DNA from: Mixta gaviniae
Lineage (GTDB): Bacteria > Pseudomonadota > Gammaproteobacteria > Enterobacterales > Enterobacteriaceae
Length of the DNA: 64,000 nt
Assembly (NCBI RefSeq): GCF_002953195.1
Contig: NZ_CP026377.1
Location: 3,410,001 to 3,474,000 of the forward strand
Direction of reading: 5' to 3'
Numbering within the stretch: position 1 is the first letter of the stretch; the number at the start of each line of letters is the position of its first letter. Of the stretch, positions 10,280 through 19,887 are shown piece by piece. The notes under the pieces were generated by a model that was not told where the DNA came from, searched no databases, and saw nothing but the letters and a program-made list of their open reading frames with translations. Position numbers and translations under genes: made by a program.

Positions 10280-11008
10280 TCAGCTGTCGCCGCGCTTTTT
10301 CTCAAACGACGAGAGCATGCCGCGCAGGATATTCAGCTCGTCACGCTCCGGGCGCGCGCGGGTATAGAGGCGACGCAGTTTGCTCATCACCTGGCCCGGA
10401 TTGCCCTGGCGGATAAAGCCGCTGTTAACCATCATCTGCTCCAGATGCTGGTAAAAGCGCTCCAGATCATCCACCAGCGGATAAGGGCTCTCTTCATACT
10501 GCGGCTGTTCAACGCGATCGTTTTGCAGGAAAGCCATGCGCACTTCATACGCGAGGATCTGCACAGCCATCGCCAGGTTGAGCGAGCTGTATTCCGGGTT
10601 GGCGGGGATCGCCACGTGATAGTGGCATTTTTGCAGTTCGTCGTTGGTCAGGCCGACGCGCTCGCGGCCGAAGACGATGGCGACCGGTGCCTGCGCGCTC
10701 TCTTCCACGCATTTGACGCCGCATTCGCGCGCGTCCAGCATCGGCCACGGCAGGGTACGCGAACGGGCGCTGGTGCCGACCACCAGACTACAGCCGGCGA
10801 TCGCGTCGTCCAGCGACGCGACGATGGCCGCGTCGCCAATCACATCGCTGGCGCCAGCGGCGAGAGAGATAGCCTGAGAGTCAGGCTTGACCAGCGGATT
10901 AACCAGGTAAAGGTTAGTCAGCCCCATGGTTTTCATCGCGCGGGCGACGGAACCCATATTGCCAGTGTGAGAGGTCTCCACCAGCACAATACGAATATTT
11001 TGCAGCAT
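10280..11008 (-). CDS. trmJ: tRNA (cytidine/uridine-32-2'-O)-methyltransferase TrmJ
   Basis: A 242-residue SPOUT methyltransferase that methylates the ribose of residue 32 in several tRNAs using S-adenosylmethionine. The N-terminal SPOUT domain shows [20 protein letters not shown] and the knot region [15 protein letters not shown] helical C-terminal extension serves in dimerisation. It is divergent from suhB, and follows iscR upstream on the same strand, the E. coli arrangement. Confidence 0.95.
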   Translation of the reverse strand: MLQNIRIVLVETSHTGNMGSVARAMKTMGLTNLYLVNPLVKPDSQAISLAAGASDVIGDAAIVASLDDAIAGCSLVVGTSARSRTLPWPMLDARECGVKCVEESAQAPVAIVFGRERVGLTNDELQKCHYHVAIPANPEYSSLNLAMAVQILAYEVRMAFLQNDRVEQPQYEESPYPLVDDLERFYQHLEQMMVNSGFIRQGNPGQVMSKLRRLYTRARPERDELNILRGMLSSFEKKRGDS

Positions 11009-11128
11009 ACAACTCGGCGGTCAGTGAGATAATTCGCCCATGCTAACATAAATGCAGGACATTTTCCGAACTCCCTGCTATACTCCGCGCCGTTTTCCCC
11101 GTTCTTTAACATCCAGTGAGAGATACTG

Positions 11129-11932
11129 ATGCATCCGATGCTCAACATCGCCGTGCGCGCTGCGCGCAAGGCCGGCAACTTAATCGCCAAAAATTACGAA
11201 ACTCCGGACGCCGTTGAAGCCAGCCAGAAAGGCAGCAACGATTTCGTGACCAATGTTGACCGCGACGCCGAGCGCCTGATTATTGAGGTGATTCGCAAAT
11301 CCTATCCGCAGCACACCATTATCGGTGAAGAAAGCGGCGAACTGTTGGCAGAAGACCAGGATGTGCAATGGGTTATCGATCCGCTGGATGGCACCACCAA
11401 CTTTATTAAACGCCTGCCCCACTTCGCCGTTTCTATCGCCGTACGTATCAAAGGCCGCACCGAAGTCGCCGTGGTTTACGATCCAATGCGTAACGAACTC
11501 TTCACCGCAGTACGCGGCCAGGGCGCGCAGCTCAACGGTTACCGTCTGCGCGGCAGCACCGCGCGCGACCTGGATGGCACCATTCTGGCAACCGGCTTCC
11601 CGTTCAAACAGAAACAGCACGCCGCCACCTATATGAAGCTGGTCAGCAAGCTGTTTACCCAGTGCGCCGATTTCCGCCGCACCGGCTCCGCCGCGCTGGA
11701 CCTCTGCTATGTGGCTGCCGGCCGCGTTGACGGCTATTTTGAAATCGGCCTGAAACCGTGGGATTTCGCCGCAGGCGAACTGATCGCGCGTGAAGCGGGC
11801 TCGCTGGTGACCGATTTTACCGGCGGTCACGGCTTTATGGCTACCGGCAACCTGGTTGCCGGCAACCCGCGCGTAGTGAAATCGCTGCTGGCGGCGATGC
11901 GCGACGAGCTGAGCGATGCGCTGAAGCGCTAA
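11129..11932 (+). CDS. suhB: Inositol-1-monophosphatase / rRNA antitermination factor SuhB
   Basis: A 267-residue Mg-dependent inositol monophosphatase-fold protein. Family metal-binding motifs are present: GEESGE, DPLDGTTNFI and the late block WDFAAGELIAREAG. In E. coli the essential-like role is in ribosomal RNA antitermination with Nus factors rather than phosphatase activity. The start has a GAGAG ribosome site. It is transcribed alone and ends in a strong hairpin at 11946. Confidence 0.96.
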   Translation: MHPMLNIAVRAARKAGNLIAKNYETPDAVEASQKGSNDFVTNVDRDAERLIIEVIRKSYPQHTIIGEESGELLAEDQDVQWVIDPLDGTTNFIKRLPHFAVSIAVRIKGRTEVAVVYDPMRNELFTAVRGQGAQLNGYRLRGSTARDLDGTILATGFPFKQKQHAATYMKLVSKLFTQCADFRRTGSAALDLCYVAAGRVDGYFEIGLKPWDFAAGELIAREAGSLVTDFTGGHGFMATGNLVAGNPRVVKSLLAAMRDELSDALKR

Positions 11933-11945
11933 TCTCCCGGCAAGA

Positions 11946-11985
11946 AAAATGCCGCCCTCTCCTTCGGGAGGGGGCGGCATTTTTT
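11946..11985. terminator. Bidirectional terminator suhB / zevB
   Basis: A long GC-rich stem (AATGCCGCCC paired with GGGGCGGCATT) is flanked by A-rich left and T-rich right sides, suiting termination of both convergent genes. Confidence 0.9.
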
Positions 11986-12004
11986 TATTCTTTTTTCAGG
12001 CGCA

Positions 12005-12994
12005 TCAGACCAGCGGGCGCAGCCCGCCGGAAATGGCCGGCTGCGCGCTGAGCCATAATATCACGCCGCCGGCGATCAGCAGCACGCCGCCCATTAGCGC
12101 CAGGCTCTGCAGCGCCACGCGTTGCCAGCGCGCAGGCGACGCCTGACGGTTTAGCCGCAGCGCCAGCGCGCGTGAACTCTGCACCAGCAGCGCCATCGCC
12201 GACACCGTCAGCGCGGTGCCGAGCGCCATCGCCAGTGCGCTGATTACGCCCCAGCCGTAGACGCCGATCACCCGCGAAAAGAGCAGCATCATAATCGCGC
12301 CGGAGCAGGGACGCAGCCCCATCGATAACACCACCAGCAGCGACGTCTTCCAGCCGGTGGCGCGCGCCAGTTGATCGTGGTCCGGCAGATGCTGATGGCC
12401 GCAGCCGCACTGTTCGTCATGATGATGATCAAGCGGACGCACCTGCTGAATGCGCGGCGCCGGCGCGCGCAGGCGCATCAGCTGACGCAGTGCGCGCCAG
12501 CAGAGCCAGAATCCCAGCCCGGCCACCAGCAGATAGCTGCCCTTTTCCAGCCAGAAGCTGCTGAGATGCAGCTGACGCGACGAGAGCTGCAGTACGCCCA
12601 GCATGAGGGTGACCAGCACCACCGCCACGGCGCCCTGCACGATCGCCGCCGCCAGCGTCAGCTGTAGACTGGTTTTTAGCCGCGTCGGGTGGGTAGCGAG
12701 GAACGTGGCGATCACCACTTTGCCGTGTCCCGGCCCCAGCGCATGCAGGATGCCGTACAGCAGGCTAAAGCCGAGCAGCGTCGCTCCCGCCTGCCCGGGC
12801 TGTTGAGCGACGCGCTGCAGCACGGCGATCATCTGCTGATGCAGCACCTTCTGCCAGCTTACGCTCTGCAGCAACAGCTGCGGCCAGTACCACCAGGCGG
12901 CGCACGCGCCTGCCAGCAGCAGAATCAGCATGCCCCAGAGCGGCCAGAGTCCCCCCCGGCGCGCGCGACGTTTCTCCATCAGGATGGCGGACAT
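12005..12994 (-). CDS. zevB: NicO-family metal transporter, ZevB-like
   Basis: A 329-residue polytopic inner-membrane protein of the nickel/cobalt transporter (NicO) family. Family motifs are HALGPGHGK (84-92) and GLRPCSGA (226-233). Between them a cytosolic loop rich in His and Cys (190-206, DHHHDEQCGCGHQH) is a likely metal-binding segment. Paired with a DUF1007 periplasmic protein, this is the ZevAB arrangement described for zinc uptake in Haemophilus influenzae. Start codon overlaps the end of zevA by 16 bases, so translation is coupled. Metal specificity is inference; nickel or cobalt cannot be excluded. Confidence 0.82.
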   Translation of the reverse strand: MSAILMEKRRARRGGLWPLWGMLILLLAGACAAWWYWPQLLLQSVSWQKVLHQQMIAVLQRVAQQPGQAGATLLGFSLLYGILHALGPGHGKVVIATFLATHPTRLKTSLQLTLAAAIVQGAVAVVLVTLMLGVLQLSSRQLHLSSFWLEKGSYLLVAGLGFWLCWRALRQLMRLRAPAPRIQQVRPLDHHHDEQCGCGHQHLPDHDQLARATGWKTSLLVVLSMGLRPCSGAIMMLLFSRVIGVYGWGVISALAMALGTALTVSAMALLVQSSRALALRLNRQASPARWQRVALQSLALMGGVLLIAGGVILWLSAQPAISGGLRPLV

Positions 12995-13644
12995 GAGAGG
13001 GTAACCTTCTGGGCGAACTGGCGACCAAGATCCATGCTTTCCGGCGGCGCGTCGGCCTTATCCAGCGACAGGGCGAACGCTTTCAGCGAGGCATCCGGCT
13101 TCGGCGTCTGCAGCGTCAGCTGACAGCGCGTTTTCATCTCATCCGGCAGGCTCAGCGCCTGCGCATCGTTCCAGGTCATATCGACAAAATAGGTCGGATC
13201 GAAGGTGCTGAAGGTATAGGTCTGACCCGCCAGCGGCTGCGGCTGCGCCAGCGGCAGCACGAAGGTCAATACCGCTTTCGCGCCGCTGCGCGCCAGCTGA
13301 TAGGAGGGCGGCAGATTATCGAACTTTACCGCCCGGCCCTGATGCCAGAATTCGGTAAAGTAGTGCTGCGCCAGCACATTCGCCATCACTTCCGCCGCCA
13401 GCTTTTTCCACACCGGCGAATCGGGCGTGGCGCTGCCTGCGTCATACAGCAGATCGGCAGAGGTAATTTCGTCCATCGTCCAGACCATTTTCAATCCTGT
13501 CAGCCTATCCTGATGCACCACCGGCGTGGTTTGCATGCTGATAAAGCTGTGTGGGTGAGACCAGGCTAAAGGCGACATTGCCAGCGCTGCCAGCCCAAAA
13601 AGCGCGCGTTTATATATGTTATAAGATAACAATTTTACCGTCAT
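12979..13644 (-). CDS. zevA: DUF1007 periplasmic protein, ZevA-like
   Basis: A 221-residue exported protein. A signal peptide (hydrophobic stretch about 15-28) ends near LAWS, leaving mature HPHSF, a potential metal-binding N-terminus typical of DUF1007. Only the overlapping zevB follows. In Haemophilus the homologous pair takes up zinc. The ATG at 13644 has an AGGA ribosome site six bases upstream. A Zur-like palindrome lies inside codons 5-10. A zinc role is inferred from partner and operator. Confidence 0.82.
   Translation of the reverse strand: MTVKLLSYNIYKRALFGLAALAMSPLAWSHPHSFISMQTTPVVHQDRLTGLKMVWTMDEITSADLLYDAGSATPDSPVWKKLAAEVMANVLAQHYFTEFWHQGRAVKFDNLPPSYQLARSGAKAVLTFVLPLAQPQPLAGQTYTFSTFDPTYFVDMTWNDAQALSLPDEMKTRCQLTLQTPKPDASLKAFALSLDKADAPPESMDLGRQFAQKVTLSCPPS
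13616..13632. promoter_or_regulatory. Zur-like palindrome at the start of zevA
   Basis: Minus strand TGTTATCTTATAACA differs from the enterobacterial Zur core TGTTATANTATAACA at one position. It lies within the first codons of zevA, downstream of a possible promoter (TTGTCC, 18 bases, CAAAAT), so it would act as a roadblock operator. Confidence 0.55.
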
Positions 13645-13765
13645 GCAGTTTCCTGTTCGGCAATTTTGTGAGCCAGGTTAACGTCTGGACAAAAAAGTGG
13701 CGGCCGTCGCCTGGCGTCACAACGGTTGTCTATGCTTATTTTTGGTATGACTGACCGGAAAATTT

Positions 13766-15037
13766 ATGATGAGTTCTGCTACAACCACAGCACCACTCTT
13801 CTCCAGTTCCCAGCGTCGTTGTCATCTCCTGTTAATGCTCTATCTCCCCGATCCCTTGCTGACCCTGGAGCGTCTGTGCCAGCTTAATGGTGTGGACCCG
13901 TCGCTTGCCCGGCAAGATATAGCGGAGGTTGATGAAGAGATCCAGCGTTATCACCAGCTTGGCATTCATCATCAACAGGATGGCAGCCTGTTATTACAGG
14001 GCAGCGAACTGGACCGACGCCTGTGCCTGTTGCACTGGCTACGCCGCGCGCTGCGCGTCTCTCCGGTTTTTATCGAAAATACCTTTACCCCGGCGCTGCG
14101 TCAGCATCTGCAGGCGCGACAGATCGAAAAGCTCCTCTACGATGAACATAACCTGCAGGCGTTGATCCAGCACTGCGCCGGACGGTTGCAGCGCAACTTC
14201 AGCCCGCGCGATCGGCTGTTTCTGCAGCTGTTTATGCAATATTCGCTCTGCCATACGCGCCTTGCCACCTTCAACGACCGGCAGCGGCAGTGGCTGGAAA
14301 ATAAAGCGGAGCGGCTGGCGGCGCAGGATGTGGTGCGCCACTGGCAGCGCCGCTGCCGCTTTGCGCCCGACGCCAGCGAAATCGACTTTTTCACTCTGCT
14401 GTTCAGCATGATCCATGCTCCCGTCGTCACGCTGGCGCAGCAGCAGTGGGAGCAGCAGCTGCTGGAGCAGACGCGGCTGCTGATGGCGCGCTTTCAGGTT
14501 CTCTCCGGCATGCGTTTCAGCGACGAGCGCGGCCTGTGTAGTCAGCTCTATACCCATCTGGCGCAGGCGCTGGATCGCTGTCATTTCGCGGTCGGGATCG
14601 ACAACAGCCTGTCGGAGGAGGTGATACGCCTCTACCCACGTCTGCTGCGCGCCACGCGCACCGCCATGGAGGCGTTTGAAACCCATTACGGCATCTGTTT
14701 TTCGGCGGAAGAGCTGGGGCTGATTGCGGTAATTTTCGGCGCATGGCTGATGCAGGAGAACGCCCTACAGGAAAAGCAGGTCCTGCTGTTGACCGGCGAG
14801 AATGCGGCACTGGAGAGCCGGCTGGAGGAGCAGCTGCGCGAACTGACGCTGCTGCCATTGAACGTTAAATATTTGCCGGTGCGCGATTTTCAACGCGACG
14901 GCGCGCCGAAGGGGGTGACGCTGGTGATCTCACCTTACGCCACCCCGCTTCCGCTCTACTCGCCGCCGCTGATTCATGCGCAGCAGCCCTTTACCGCCCA
15001 GCAGCAGCAGCGTATTCGCCTACTGCTGGAGTCCTGA
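13766..15037 (+). CDS. csiE: Stationary-phase inducible protein CsiE
   Basis: A 423-residue protein matching E. coli CsiE (426 aa), with two PTS-regulation-domain-like segments: one around 150-260 and one ending in GLCSQLYTHLAQAL ... IGIDNSL, then GLIAVIFGAWLMQEN. The PRD is a fold that in antiterminators is phosphorylated by PTS proteins; CsiE lacks a recognised RNA-binding domain and its target is unknown. In E. coli it is induced by carbon starvation through RpoS and cAMP-CRP. The 3' end overlaps convergent hcaT by 18 bases. Confidence 0.9.
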   Translation: MMSSATTTAPLFSSSQRRCHLLLMLYLPDPLLTLERLCQLNGVDPSLARQDIAEVDEEIQRYHQLGIHHQQDGSLLLQGSELDRRLCLLHWLRRALRVSPVFIENTFTPALRQHLQARQIEKLLYDEHNLQALIQHCAGRLQRNFSPRDRLFLQLFMQYSLCHTRLATFNDRQRQWLENKAERLAAQDVVRHWQRRCRFAPDASEIDFFTLLFSMIHAPVVTLAQQQWEQQLLEQTRLLMARFQVLSGMRFSDERGLCSQLYTHLAQALDRCHFAVGIDNSLSEEVIRLYPRLLRATRTAMEAFETHYGICFSAEELGLIAVIFGAWLMQENALQEKQVLLLTGENAALESRLEEQLRELTLLPLNVKYLPVRDFQRDGAPKGVTLVISPYATPLPLYSPPLIHAQQPFTAQQQQRIRLLLES

Positions 15038-16183
15038 CGCTTTTGGCGCCTGCGCGTGCGGCCGTAAAAACAGCGCCGGCACCACCAGCAGCGCCATTAC
15101 CCAGAAGATCTTGCCCTGCAGCGCGCTGAACAGCACGCCGCACACCATGGTCATGACCGCAATGCCGCCGCCCATCGCCAGCGCGGAGTAGACTGACTGC
15201 AGCCGAATCACCTCCCCGCCCTGCCGCGCGGCGATAAACCGCATCGCCGCCAGATGACAGATAGTAAAGCTGCCGCAGTGCAGGATCTGCGCCACGATCA
15301 GCCACGGCAGCTGTGTGGTGCTGGCCATCAGGCTCCAGCGCACCAGCGCGCAGATGCCGGAGAGCAGCAGCAGATCGCGCGCGCCCCAGCGGCGAAACAG
15401 GCGATGGCTCAGGGCGAAGATAATGATTTCCGCCACCACGCCCAGCGACCAGAGATAGCCCACCACGCTGGCGGAGTAGCCCGCCTCCTGCCACCAGATA
15501 GCGCTGAAACCGTAATAGGCGGCGTGCGCCCCTTGCATCAGCGTGACGCAGAGCAGAAAGCGCCAGACGGCATTTTCACGCAGCATCGTTTTCCACTCGG
15601 CCCAGCCGGCGCTCTGCACTTCGCGCGCGTCACCCAGCGGCATCACCGACGGCCGCAGCAGCATGCCGCCCAGCATCATCACGATGCCGACGCTTAGCAG
15701 CGCCAGCACCGCCTGGCTGTTCCAGGCGGTCACCAGCATGCCGGTCAGCGCCGAGCTGATCACGAACGCCAGCGATCCCCAGAGCCTGACCGGGCCGTAA
15801 GGCAGCGCGATCTGACGCGTCCAGGTGGCGGCCAGCGCATCGCTGAGCGGCACCAGCGGCGAGAAAAAGAGATTAAAGCCAACCATCACCAGCAGCAGCC
15901 AGAGCCACTGCGCTCCCGCCCAGAAGCCGGCGGCGCAGAGCAGCGTCAGCAACGCCAGCAGGCGCAGCGCCAGCACCAGCTGAGAAGGATCGCGTACGCG
16001 TGAAGCGATCAGCAGGCTGCCGACAAAGCGGGCGATCATCCCGGCGCCAAGCAGCAGGCCGATTTTTTCCGCGTCCAGGCCGGTGCCTTTCAGCCAGACC
16101 GCCCAGAACGGCAAATAGATGCCATAGCAAAAAAAGTAGGTGAAGTAACCGAGTGCTAACCAGTAAGTCGAACGAACCGTCAT
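15020..16183 (-). CDS. hcaT: MFS transporter HcaT (3-phenylpropionate permease family)
   Basis: A 387-residue transporter with 12 predicted membrane helices. It begins RSTYWLALGYFTYFFCYGIYLPF and matches E. coli HcaT, which takes up 3-phenylpropionate. No hca degradation genes are nearby, so the substrate here is uncertain; the gene keeps the csiE-hcaT-glyA neighbourhood. It is a monocistronic minus-strand gene with the glyA terminator just upstream. Confidence 0.88.
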   Translation of the reverse strand: MTVRSTYWLALGYFTYFFCYGIYLPFWAVWLKGTGLDAEKIGLLLGAGMIARFVGSLLIASRVRDPSQLVLALRLLALLTLLCAAGFWAGAQWLWLLLVMVGFNLFFSPLVPLSDALAATWTRQIALPYGPVRLWGSLAFVISSALTGMLVTAWNSQAVLALLSVGIVMMLGGMLLRPSVMPLGDAREVQSAGWAEWKTMLRENAVWRFLLCVTLMQGAHAAYYGFSAIWWQEAGYSASVVGYLWSLGVVAEIIIFALSHRLFRRWGARDLLLLSGICALVRWSLMASTTQLPWLIVAQILHCGSFTICHLAAMRFIAARQGGEVIRLQSVYSALAMGGGIAVMTMVCGVLFSALQGKIFWVMALLVVPALFLRPHAQAPKASGLQQ

Positions 16184-16256
16184 ATATCCCCCGCGATTGA
16201 GGCGCCTGGTGTAGCAAATTACCGAAACATAAGCAATTTTGGCTGCGTAAAAACAA

Positions 16257-16286
16257 AAATGCCCCGTTCATAAGAACGGGGCATTT
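16257..16286 (-). terminator. glyA terminator
   Basis: Stem GCCCCGTTC / GAACGGGGC with an ATAA loop, followed on the minus strand by a T-rich run. Confidence 0.9.
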
Positions 16287-16307
16287 GCTTAACGCAGAGG
16301 ATTATTC

Positions 16308-17561
16308 TCAGGCGTAAACCGGGAAACGCGCACAGATTTCGAGGACTTTCTGTTTCACGCGTTCGATATTGGCTTCGTCGTTGATATTGTCCAGCACATC
16401 GACAATCCAGCCGGCCAGTTCGCGCACTTCCGCTTCTTTAAAGCCGCGACGGGTCACGGCCGGGGTGCCGATACGGATGCCGGAGGTAACGAACGGGCTT
16501 TTCGGATCGTTCGGCACGCTGTTTTTGTTAACGGTGATGTTAGCGCGGCCTAACGCGGCGTCCGCTTCTTTACCGGTCAGGTTTTTCTCCACCAGATCCA
16601 GCAGGAACAGGTGGTTATGGGTGCCGCCGGAAACCACGTTGTAGCCGCGCGCCAGGAAGACTTCCACCATCGCTTTGGCGTTTTTCGCTACCTGCTGCTG
16701 ATAGACCTTGAATTCCGGCTCCATCGCTTCTTTGAGCGCCACCGCTTTGCCTGCGATCACATGCATCAGCGGGCCGCCCTGGCCGCCAGGGAAAACGGCA
16801 GAGTTGAGCTTTTTATACAGATCTTCGTCACCGCCCTTCGCCAGGATCAGGCCACCGCGCGGACCCGCGAGGGTTTTGTGGGTGGTGGTGGTAACGATAT
16901 GGGCATGCGGAACCGGGTTCGGATAGACGTCAGCGGCGATCAGGCCTGCCACGTGCGCCATATCGACAAACAGGTAAGCGCCTACGCTATCGGCGATTTC
17001 ACGCATTTTCGCCCAGTCACAGACGCCGGAATAGGCGGAGAAGCCGCCAATGATCATTTTCGGCTTATGCTGCTGCGCCAGGGTAGCCAGCTCGTCGTAG
17101 TTGATTTTGCCGGTTTCATCGATGCCGTACGGCACGACGTTGTAAAGCTTGCCGGACAGGTTAACCGGCGAACCGTGCGTCAGGTGGCCGCCGTGCGCGA
17201 GGTTCATGCCCAGAATGGTGTCGCCCGGCTGCAGCAGCGCAGTGTAGACTGCGAAGTTAGCCTGCGAGCCGGAGTGCGGCTGTACGTTAGCGTAGTCAGC
17301 GCCGAACAGCGCTTTCGCGCGATCGATCGCCAACTGCTCAACGATATCGACATACTCGCAGCCGCCGTAGTAGCGTTTGCCCGGATAGCCTTCGGCATAT
17401 TTATTGGTCAGCTGTGAACCTTGCGCCTGCATGACGCGCGGGCTGGTGTAGTTTTCCGAAGCAATCAGTTCAATATGCTCTTCCTGACGCACTTTCTCTT
17501 GCTCCATCGCCTGCCACAACTCGGCATCGTAATCGGCAATGTTCATCTCTCGCTTTAACAT
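16308..17561 (-). CDS. glyA: Serine hydroxymethyltransferase
   Basis: A 417-residue PLP enzyme interconverting serine and glycine with transfer of a one-carbon unit to tetrahydrofolate. The PLP lysine is Lys229 in [14 protein letters not shown]. The first ATG in frame (17567) directly abuts the AGGAG; the ATG at 17561 has proper six-base spacing and gives MLKREMN as in E. coli. A PurR box lies upstream, in keeping with purine control of one-carbon supply. It is divergent from hmp. Confidence 0.98.
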   Translation of the reverse strand: MLKREMNIADYDAELWQAMEQEKVRQEEHIELIASENYTSPRVMQAQGSQLTNKYAEGYPGKRYYGGCEYVDIVEQLAIDRAKALFGADYANVQPHSGSQANFAVYTALLQPGDTILGMNLAHGGHLTHGSPVNLSGKLYNVVPYGIDETGKINYDELATLAQQHKPKMIIGGFSAYSGVCDWAKMREIADSVGAYLFVDMAHVAGLIAADVYPNPVPHAHIVTTTTHKTLAGPRGGLILAKGGDEDLYKKLNSAVFPGGQGGPLMHVIAGKAVALKEAMEPEFKVYQQQVAKNAKAMVEVFLARGYNVVSGGTHNHLFLLDLVEKNLTGKEADAALGRANITVNKNSVPNDPKSPFVTSGIRIGTPAVTRRGFKEAEVRELAGWIVDVLDNINDEANIERVKQKVLEICARFPVYA

Positions 17562-17673
17562 CCGCATCTCCTGACTCAGCTAACTTTTAACGGCAATTTT
17601 TAGCCCTGACGGGCGAAGGCCAACAGTGTAAACCCTTTTGCAGGGTGAAGCATAGCGTCAGGGGCGGGTTTTT

Positions 17674-17689
17674 ACGCAAACGATTGGCT
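17674..17689 (-). promoter_or_regulatory. PurR box upstream of glyA
   Basis: ACGCAAACGATTGGCT agrees well with the PurR operator consensus ACGCAAACGTTTTCNT. It lies about 115 bases upstream of glyA. Confidence 0.8.
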
Positions 17690-17835
17690 TGAGCGCTGAC
17701 AAGGCCTGGGTGGCAATTTATCGCGCCAGGCGAACCGGAGAGATCTTCAGCGTCAGCTTGCAATTTTTTCATTATTATTAACAGCAACCCCCTTTATTTT
17801 TGCAGGGTTATTTACAAACGCCGGCGCCAACCATT

Positions 17836-17858
17836 AACATGCATATAATATACATGTT
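17836..17858 (+). promoter_or_regulatory. NsrR operator overlapping the hmp -10
   Basis: A 23-base palindrome built on AACATGCAT...ATACATGTT matches the NsrR motif. It covers the -10 TATAAT at 17844-17849. NsrR is the nitric-oxide-sensing [4Fe-4S] repressor of hmp. Confidence 0.85.
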
Positions 17859-17880
17859 ATAAGACTACCAGGAGAAGCCC

Positions 17881-19065
17881 ATGCTTGATGCCCAAACCAT
17901 CGCTACCGTTAAGTCCACCCTCCCCGCCGTCGCCGCTACCGGCCCCGCTCTTACCGCCTACTTTTACGACCGAATGTTTACCCATAACCCGGAACTGAAA
18001 GATGTGTTCAATATGAGCAACCAGCGCAACGGCGATCAGCGTCAGGCGCTGTTTGACGCCATCTGCGCTTATGGCGCGAACCTGGATAACCTGGCGGCCC
18101 TGCTGCCGGCGGTAGAGCGTATCGCGCAAAAGCACACCAGCTTCTCCGTTAAGCCTGAGCAGTATCAGATCGTCGGCAAGCATCTGCTGGCGACCATCGA
18201 TGAGATGCTGCACCCGGGCGACGAAGTGCTGGAGGCCTGGGCCAAAGCGTATGGCGTGCTGGCCAATGTTTTTATTAACCGTGAAGAAGAGATCTATCAC
18301 GCCAATGAAGAGAAGCCGGGCGGCTGGCGCGGTACCCGTCCTTTCCGTATCGAGGCGATCGAACAGCAGAGCGAGGTGATCAAAAGCTTTACGCTGACGC
18401 CGGTAGACGGTAAGCCGGTAGCAGACTTCCATCCTGGCCAGTATCTGGGCGTGCATGTGCAGGACCCAACCTTTGCTAACCATGAGATCCGTCAGTACTC
18501 TCTGACCCATGCGCCGAACGGGCAATACTACCGCATCGCGGTCAAACATGAGCCGCAGGGCACGGTTTCCGGCTGGATGCACGCCAACGCGAAAGTGGGC
18601 GATGTGATTAATCTGGCGGCGCCGGCGGGCGATTTCTACCTGCAGGCGGAGCCATCAATGCCGGTAACGCTGATCTCCGCAGGCGTCGGCCTGACGCCGA
18701 TGTTGTCAATGCTGCACGGCCTGGCGGCGGAAAAACATCCGGCGCCGGTGACCTGGCTGCACGCGGCGGAAAACGGCTCGCTGCACGCCTTTGCGAATGA
18801 AGTCGCGCAGACCGGCGCGCAGCTGCCGCATTTCCACAGCTATACCTGGTATCGCCAGCCGCTGGATGCGGACGCCGGACGCTTTAATGCGCAGGGCACC
18901 ATGGATCTCTCGGTGGTCGCCTCTGAGCTGGGCGAGGCTAACCGCCAGTTCTATCTCTGCGGGCCGGTCGGTTTTATGCAGTTTATCGCCCGTCAGCTGC
19001 TGGATAGCGGCGTGCCGAGCCAGCATATTCACTACGAGGTGTTTGGCCCGCATAAAGTGGTTTAA
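17881..19065 (+). CDS. hmp: Flavohaemoprotein, nitric oxide dioxygenase
   Basis: A 394-residue flavohaemoglobin that oxidises nitric oxide to nitrate. The N-terminal globin domain (1-140) has proximal haem ligand His85 ([10 protein letters not shown]). A ferredoxin-reductase FAD domain (about 150-260, with RQYSLTHAP) and an NAD-binding domain ([15 protein letters not shown]) follow. It has an AGGAG site and an NsrR operator over its promoter. A racemase gene follows after 36 bases and may be co-transcribed. Confidence 0.97.
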   Translation: MLDAQTIATVKSTLPAVAATGPALTAYFYDRMFTHNPELKDVFNMSNQRNGDQRQALFDAICAYGANLDNLAALLPAVERIAQKHTSFSVKPEQYQIVGKHLLATIDEMLHPGDEVLEAWAKAYGVLANVFINREEEIYHANEEKPGGWRGTRPFRIEAIEQQSEVIKSFTLTPVDGKPVADFHPGQYLGVHVQDPTFANHEIRQYSLTHAPNGQYYRIAVKHEPQGTVSGWMHANAKVGDVINLAAPAGDFYLQAEPSMPVTLISAGVGLTPMLSMLHGLAAEKHPAPVTWLHAAENGSLHAFANEVAQTGAQLPHFHSYTWYRQPLDADAGRFNAQGTMDLSVVASELGEANRQFYLCGPVGFMQFIARQLLDSGVPSQHIHYEVFGPHKVV

Positions 19066-19101
19066 GCTGGTCGTCTGAACCAATGCATGCACGGGTGAGC
19101 C

Positions 19102-19794
19102 ATGAAAACGATCGGTCTGCTGGGCGGAATGAGCTGGGAGTCAACGGCGCTTTATTACCAAATCATTAATCAAGGCGTGCAGGCGCGGCTTGGCGGCCTG
19201 CACTCCGCCAGGCTGGTGGTCTACAGCGTCGATTTTTATGAGATAGAGCGGCTGCAGGCGGCCGGTGACTGGCAAACGGCGGCTGAGAAGCTTGCCGGGG
19301 CCGCGCGTGCGCTACAGGCGGCCGGCGCGGATTTCATCGTGCTTTGCACTAACACCATGCATAAAGTCGCCCCTGCCATTGAGGCAGCGACTTCGCTGCC
19401 GCTGCTGCATATCGCCGATGCGACGGCCGGGGCGGTGAAATCGTCCGGCATGCGCAAGGTGGGCCTGCTGGGTACCCGCTTTACCATGGAGCAGCCGTTT
19501 TATAAGGCGCGTCTTGCCGAACAGCACGGCATTGAGGTGCTGGTGCCGAACGAGGCCGGACGCGAAACCGTGCATCAGATCATCTATCAGGAGCTGTGCC
19601 TGGGCCATATCAATGCCGCCTCGCGTGAAAAGTACCGGGCGGTGATGGCTGAACTGGCGGCGCGCGGCGCCGGGGCGATAATTATGGGCTGCACCGAGAT
19701 TACGCTGCTGATCGGCAAAGAGGATGCAGAGGTGCCGCTGTTCGACACCACGCGCATTCACGCGGAGGCCGCCGTCGCGCTGGCATTGGCGTAA
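19102..19794 (+). CDS. Aspartate/glutamate racemase family protein, YgeA-like
   Basis: A 230-residue cytosolic PLP-independent racemase of the aspartate/glutamate superfamily, same length as E. coli YgeA, a broad-specificity amino acid racemase. The two catalytic cysteines lie in VLCTNTMHK and IIMGCTEITLL. The N-terminus is KTIGLLGGMSWEST. It follows hmp by 36 bases, an unusual place for it compared with E. coli, where ygeA is near lysA. The substrate is not readable from sequence. Confidence 0.87.
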   Translation: MKTIGLLGGMSWESTALYYQIINQGVQARLGGLHSARLVVYSVDFYEIERLQAAGDWQTAAEKLAGAARALQAAGADFIVLCTNTMHKVAPAIEAATSLPLLHIADATAGAVKSSGMRKVGLLGTRFTMEQPFYKARLAEQHGIEVLVPNEAGRETVHQIIYQELCLGHINAASREKYRAVMAELAARGAGAIIMGCTEITLLIGKEDAEVPLFDTTRIHAEAAVALALA

Positions 19795-19795
19795 G

Positions 19796-19823
19796 GCAGC
19801 CGCCCGCACGTTCGGGCGGCTGC
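19796..19823. terminator. Hairpin after the racemase gene
   Basis: An 11-base stem GCAGCCGCCCG / CGGGCGGCTGC without a T-run, directly after the stop codon. It may be a processing or pausing structure rather than a full terminator. Confidence 0.5.
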
Positions 19824-19879
19824 CTGCTGATTACTGACTGCTGATTACTGACTGCTGACTGCTGACTGCTGACTGCTGC
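19824..19879. repeat. Heptanucleotide tandem repeat
   Basis: Eight head-to-tail 7-base units: CTGCTGA alternates with TTACTGA twice, then CTGCTGA repeats four times, the last ending in C. It is between the racemase gene and the glnB terminator, outside any gene, and likely varies in copy number between strains. Confidence 0.9.
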
Positions 19880-19887
19880 AGGATAAT

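Larger units (their letters stand above)
17562..17880. promoter_or_regulatory. glyA-hmp divergent regulatory region
   Basis: A 319-base gap with no gene. It contains the PurR box (17674-17689), the NsrR palindrome (17836-17858) and the hmp ribosome site CCAGGAG. In E. coli MetR also acts here; no clear MetR box was resolved by eye. Confidence 0.7.

Noticed and set aside
19824..19879. Possible CRISPR array
   Set aside because: Units are 7 bases and contiguous, with no spacers; it is a simple tandem repeat.
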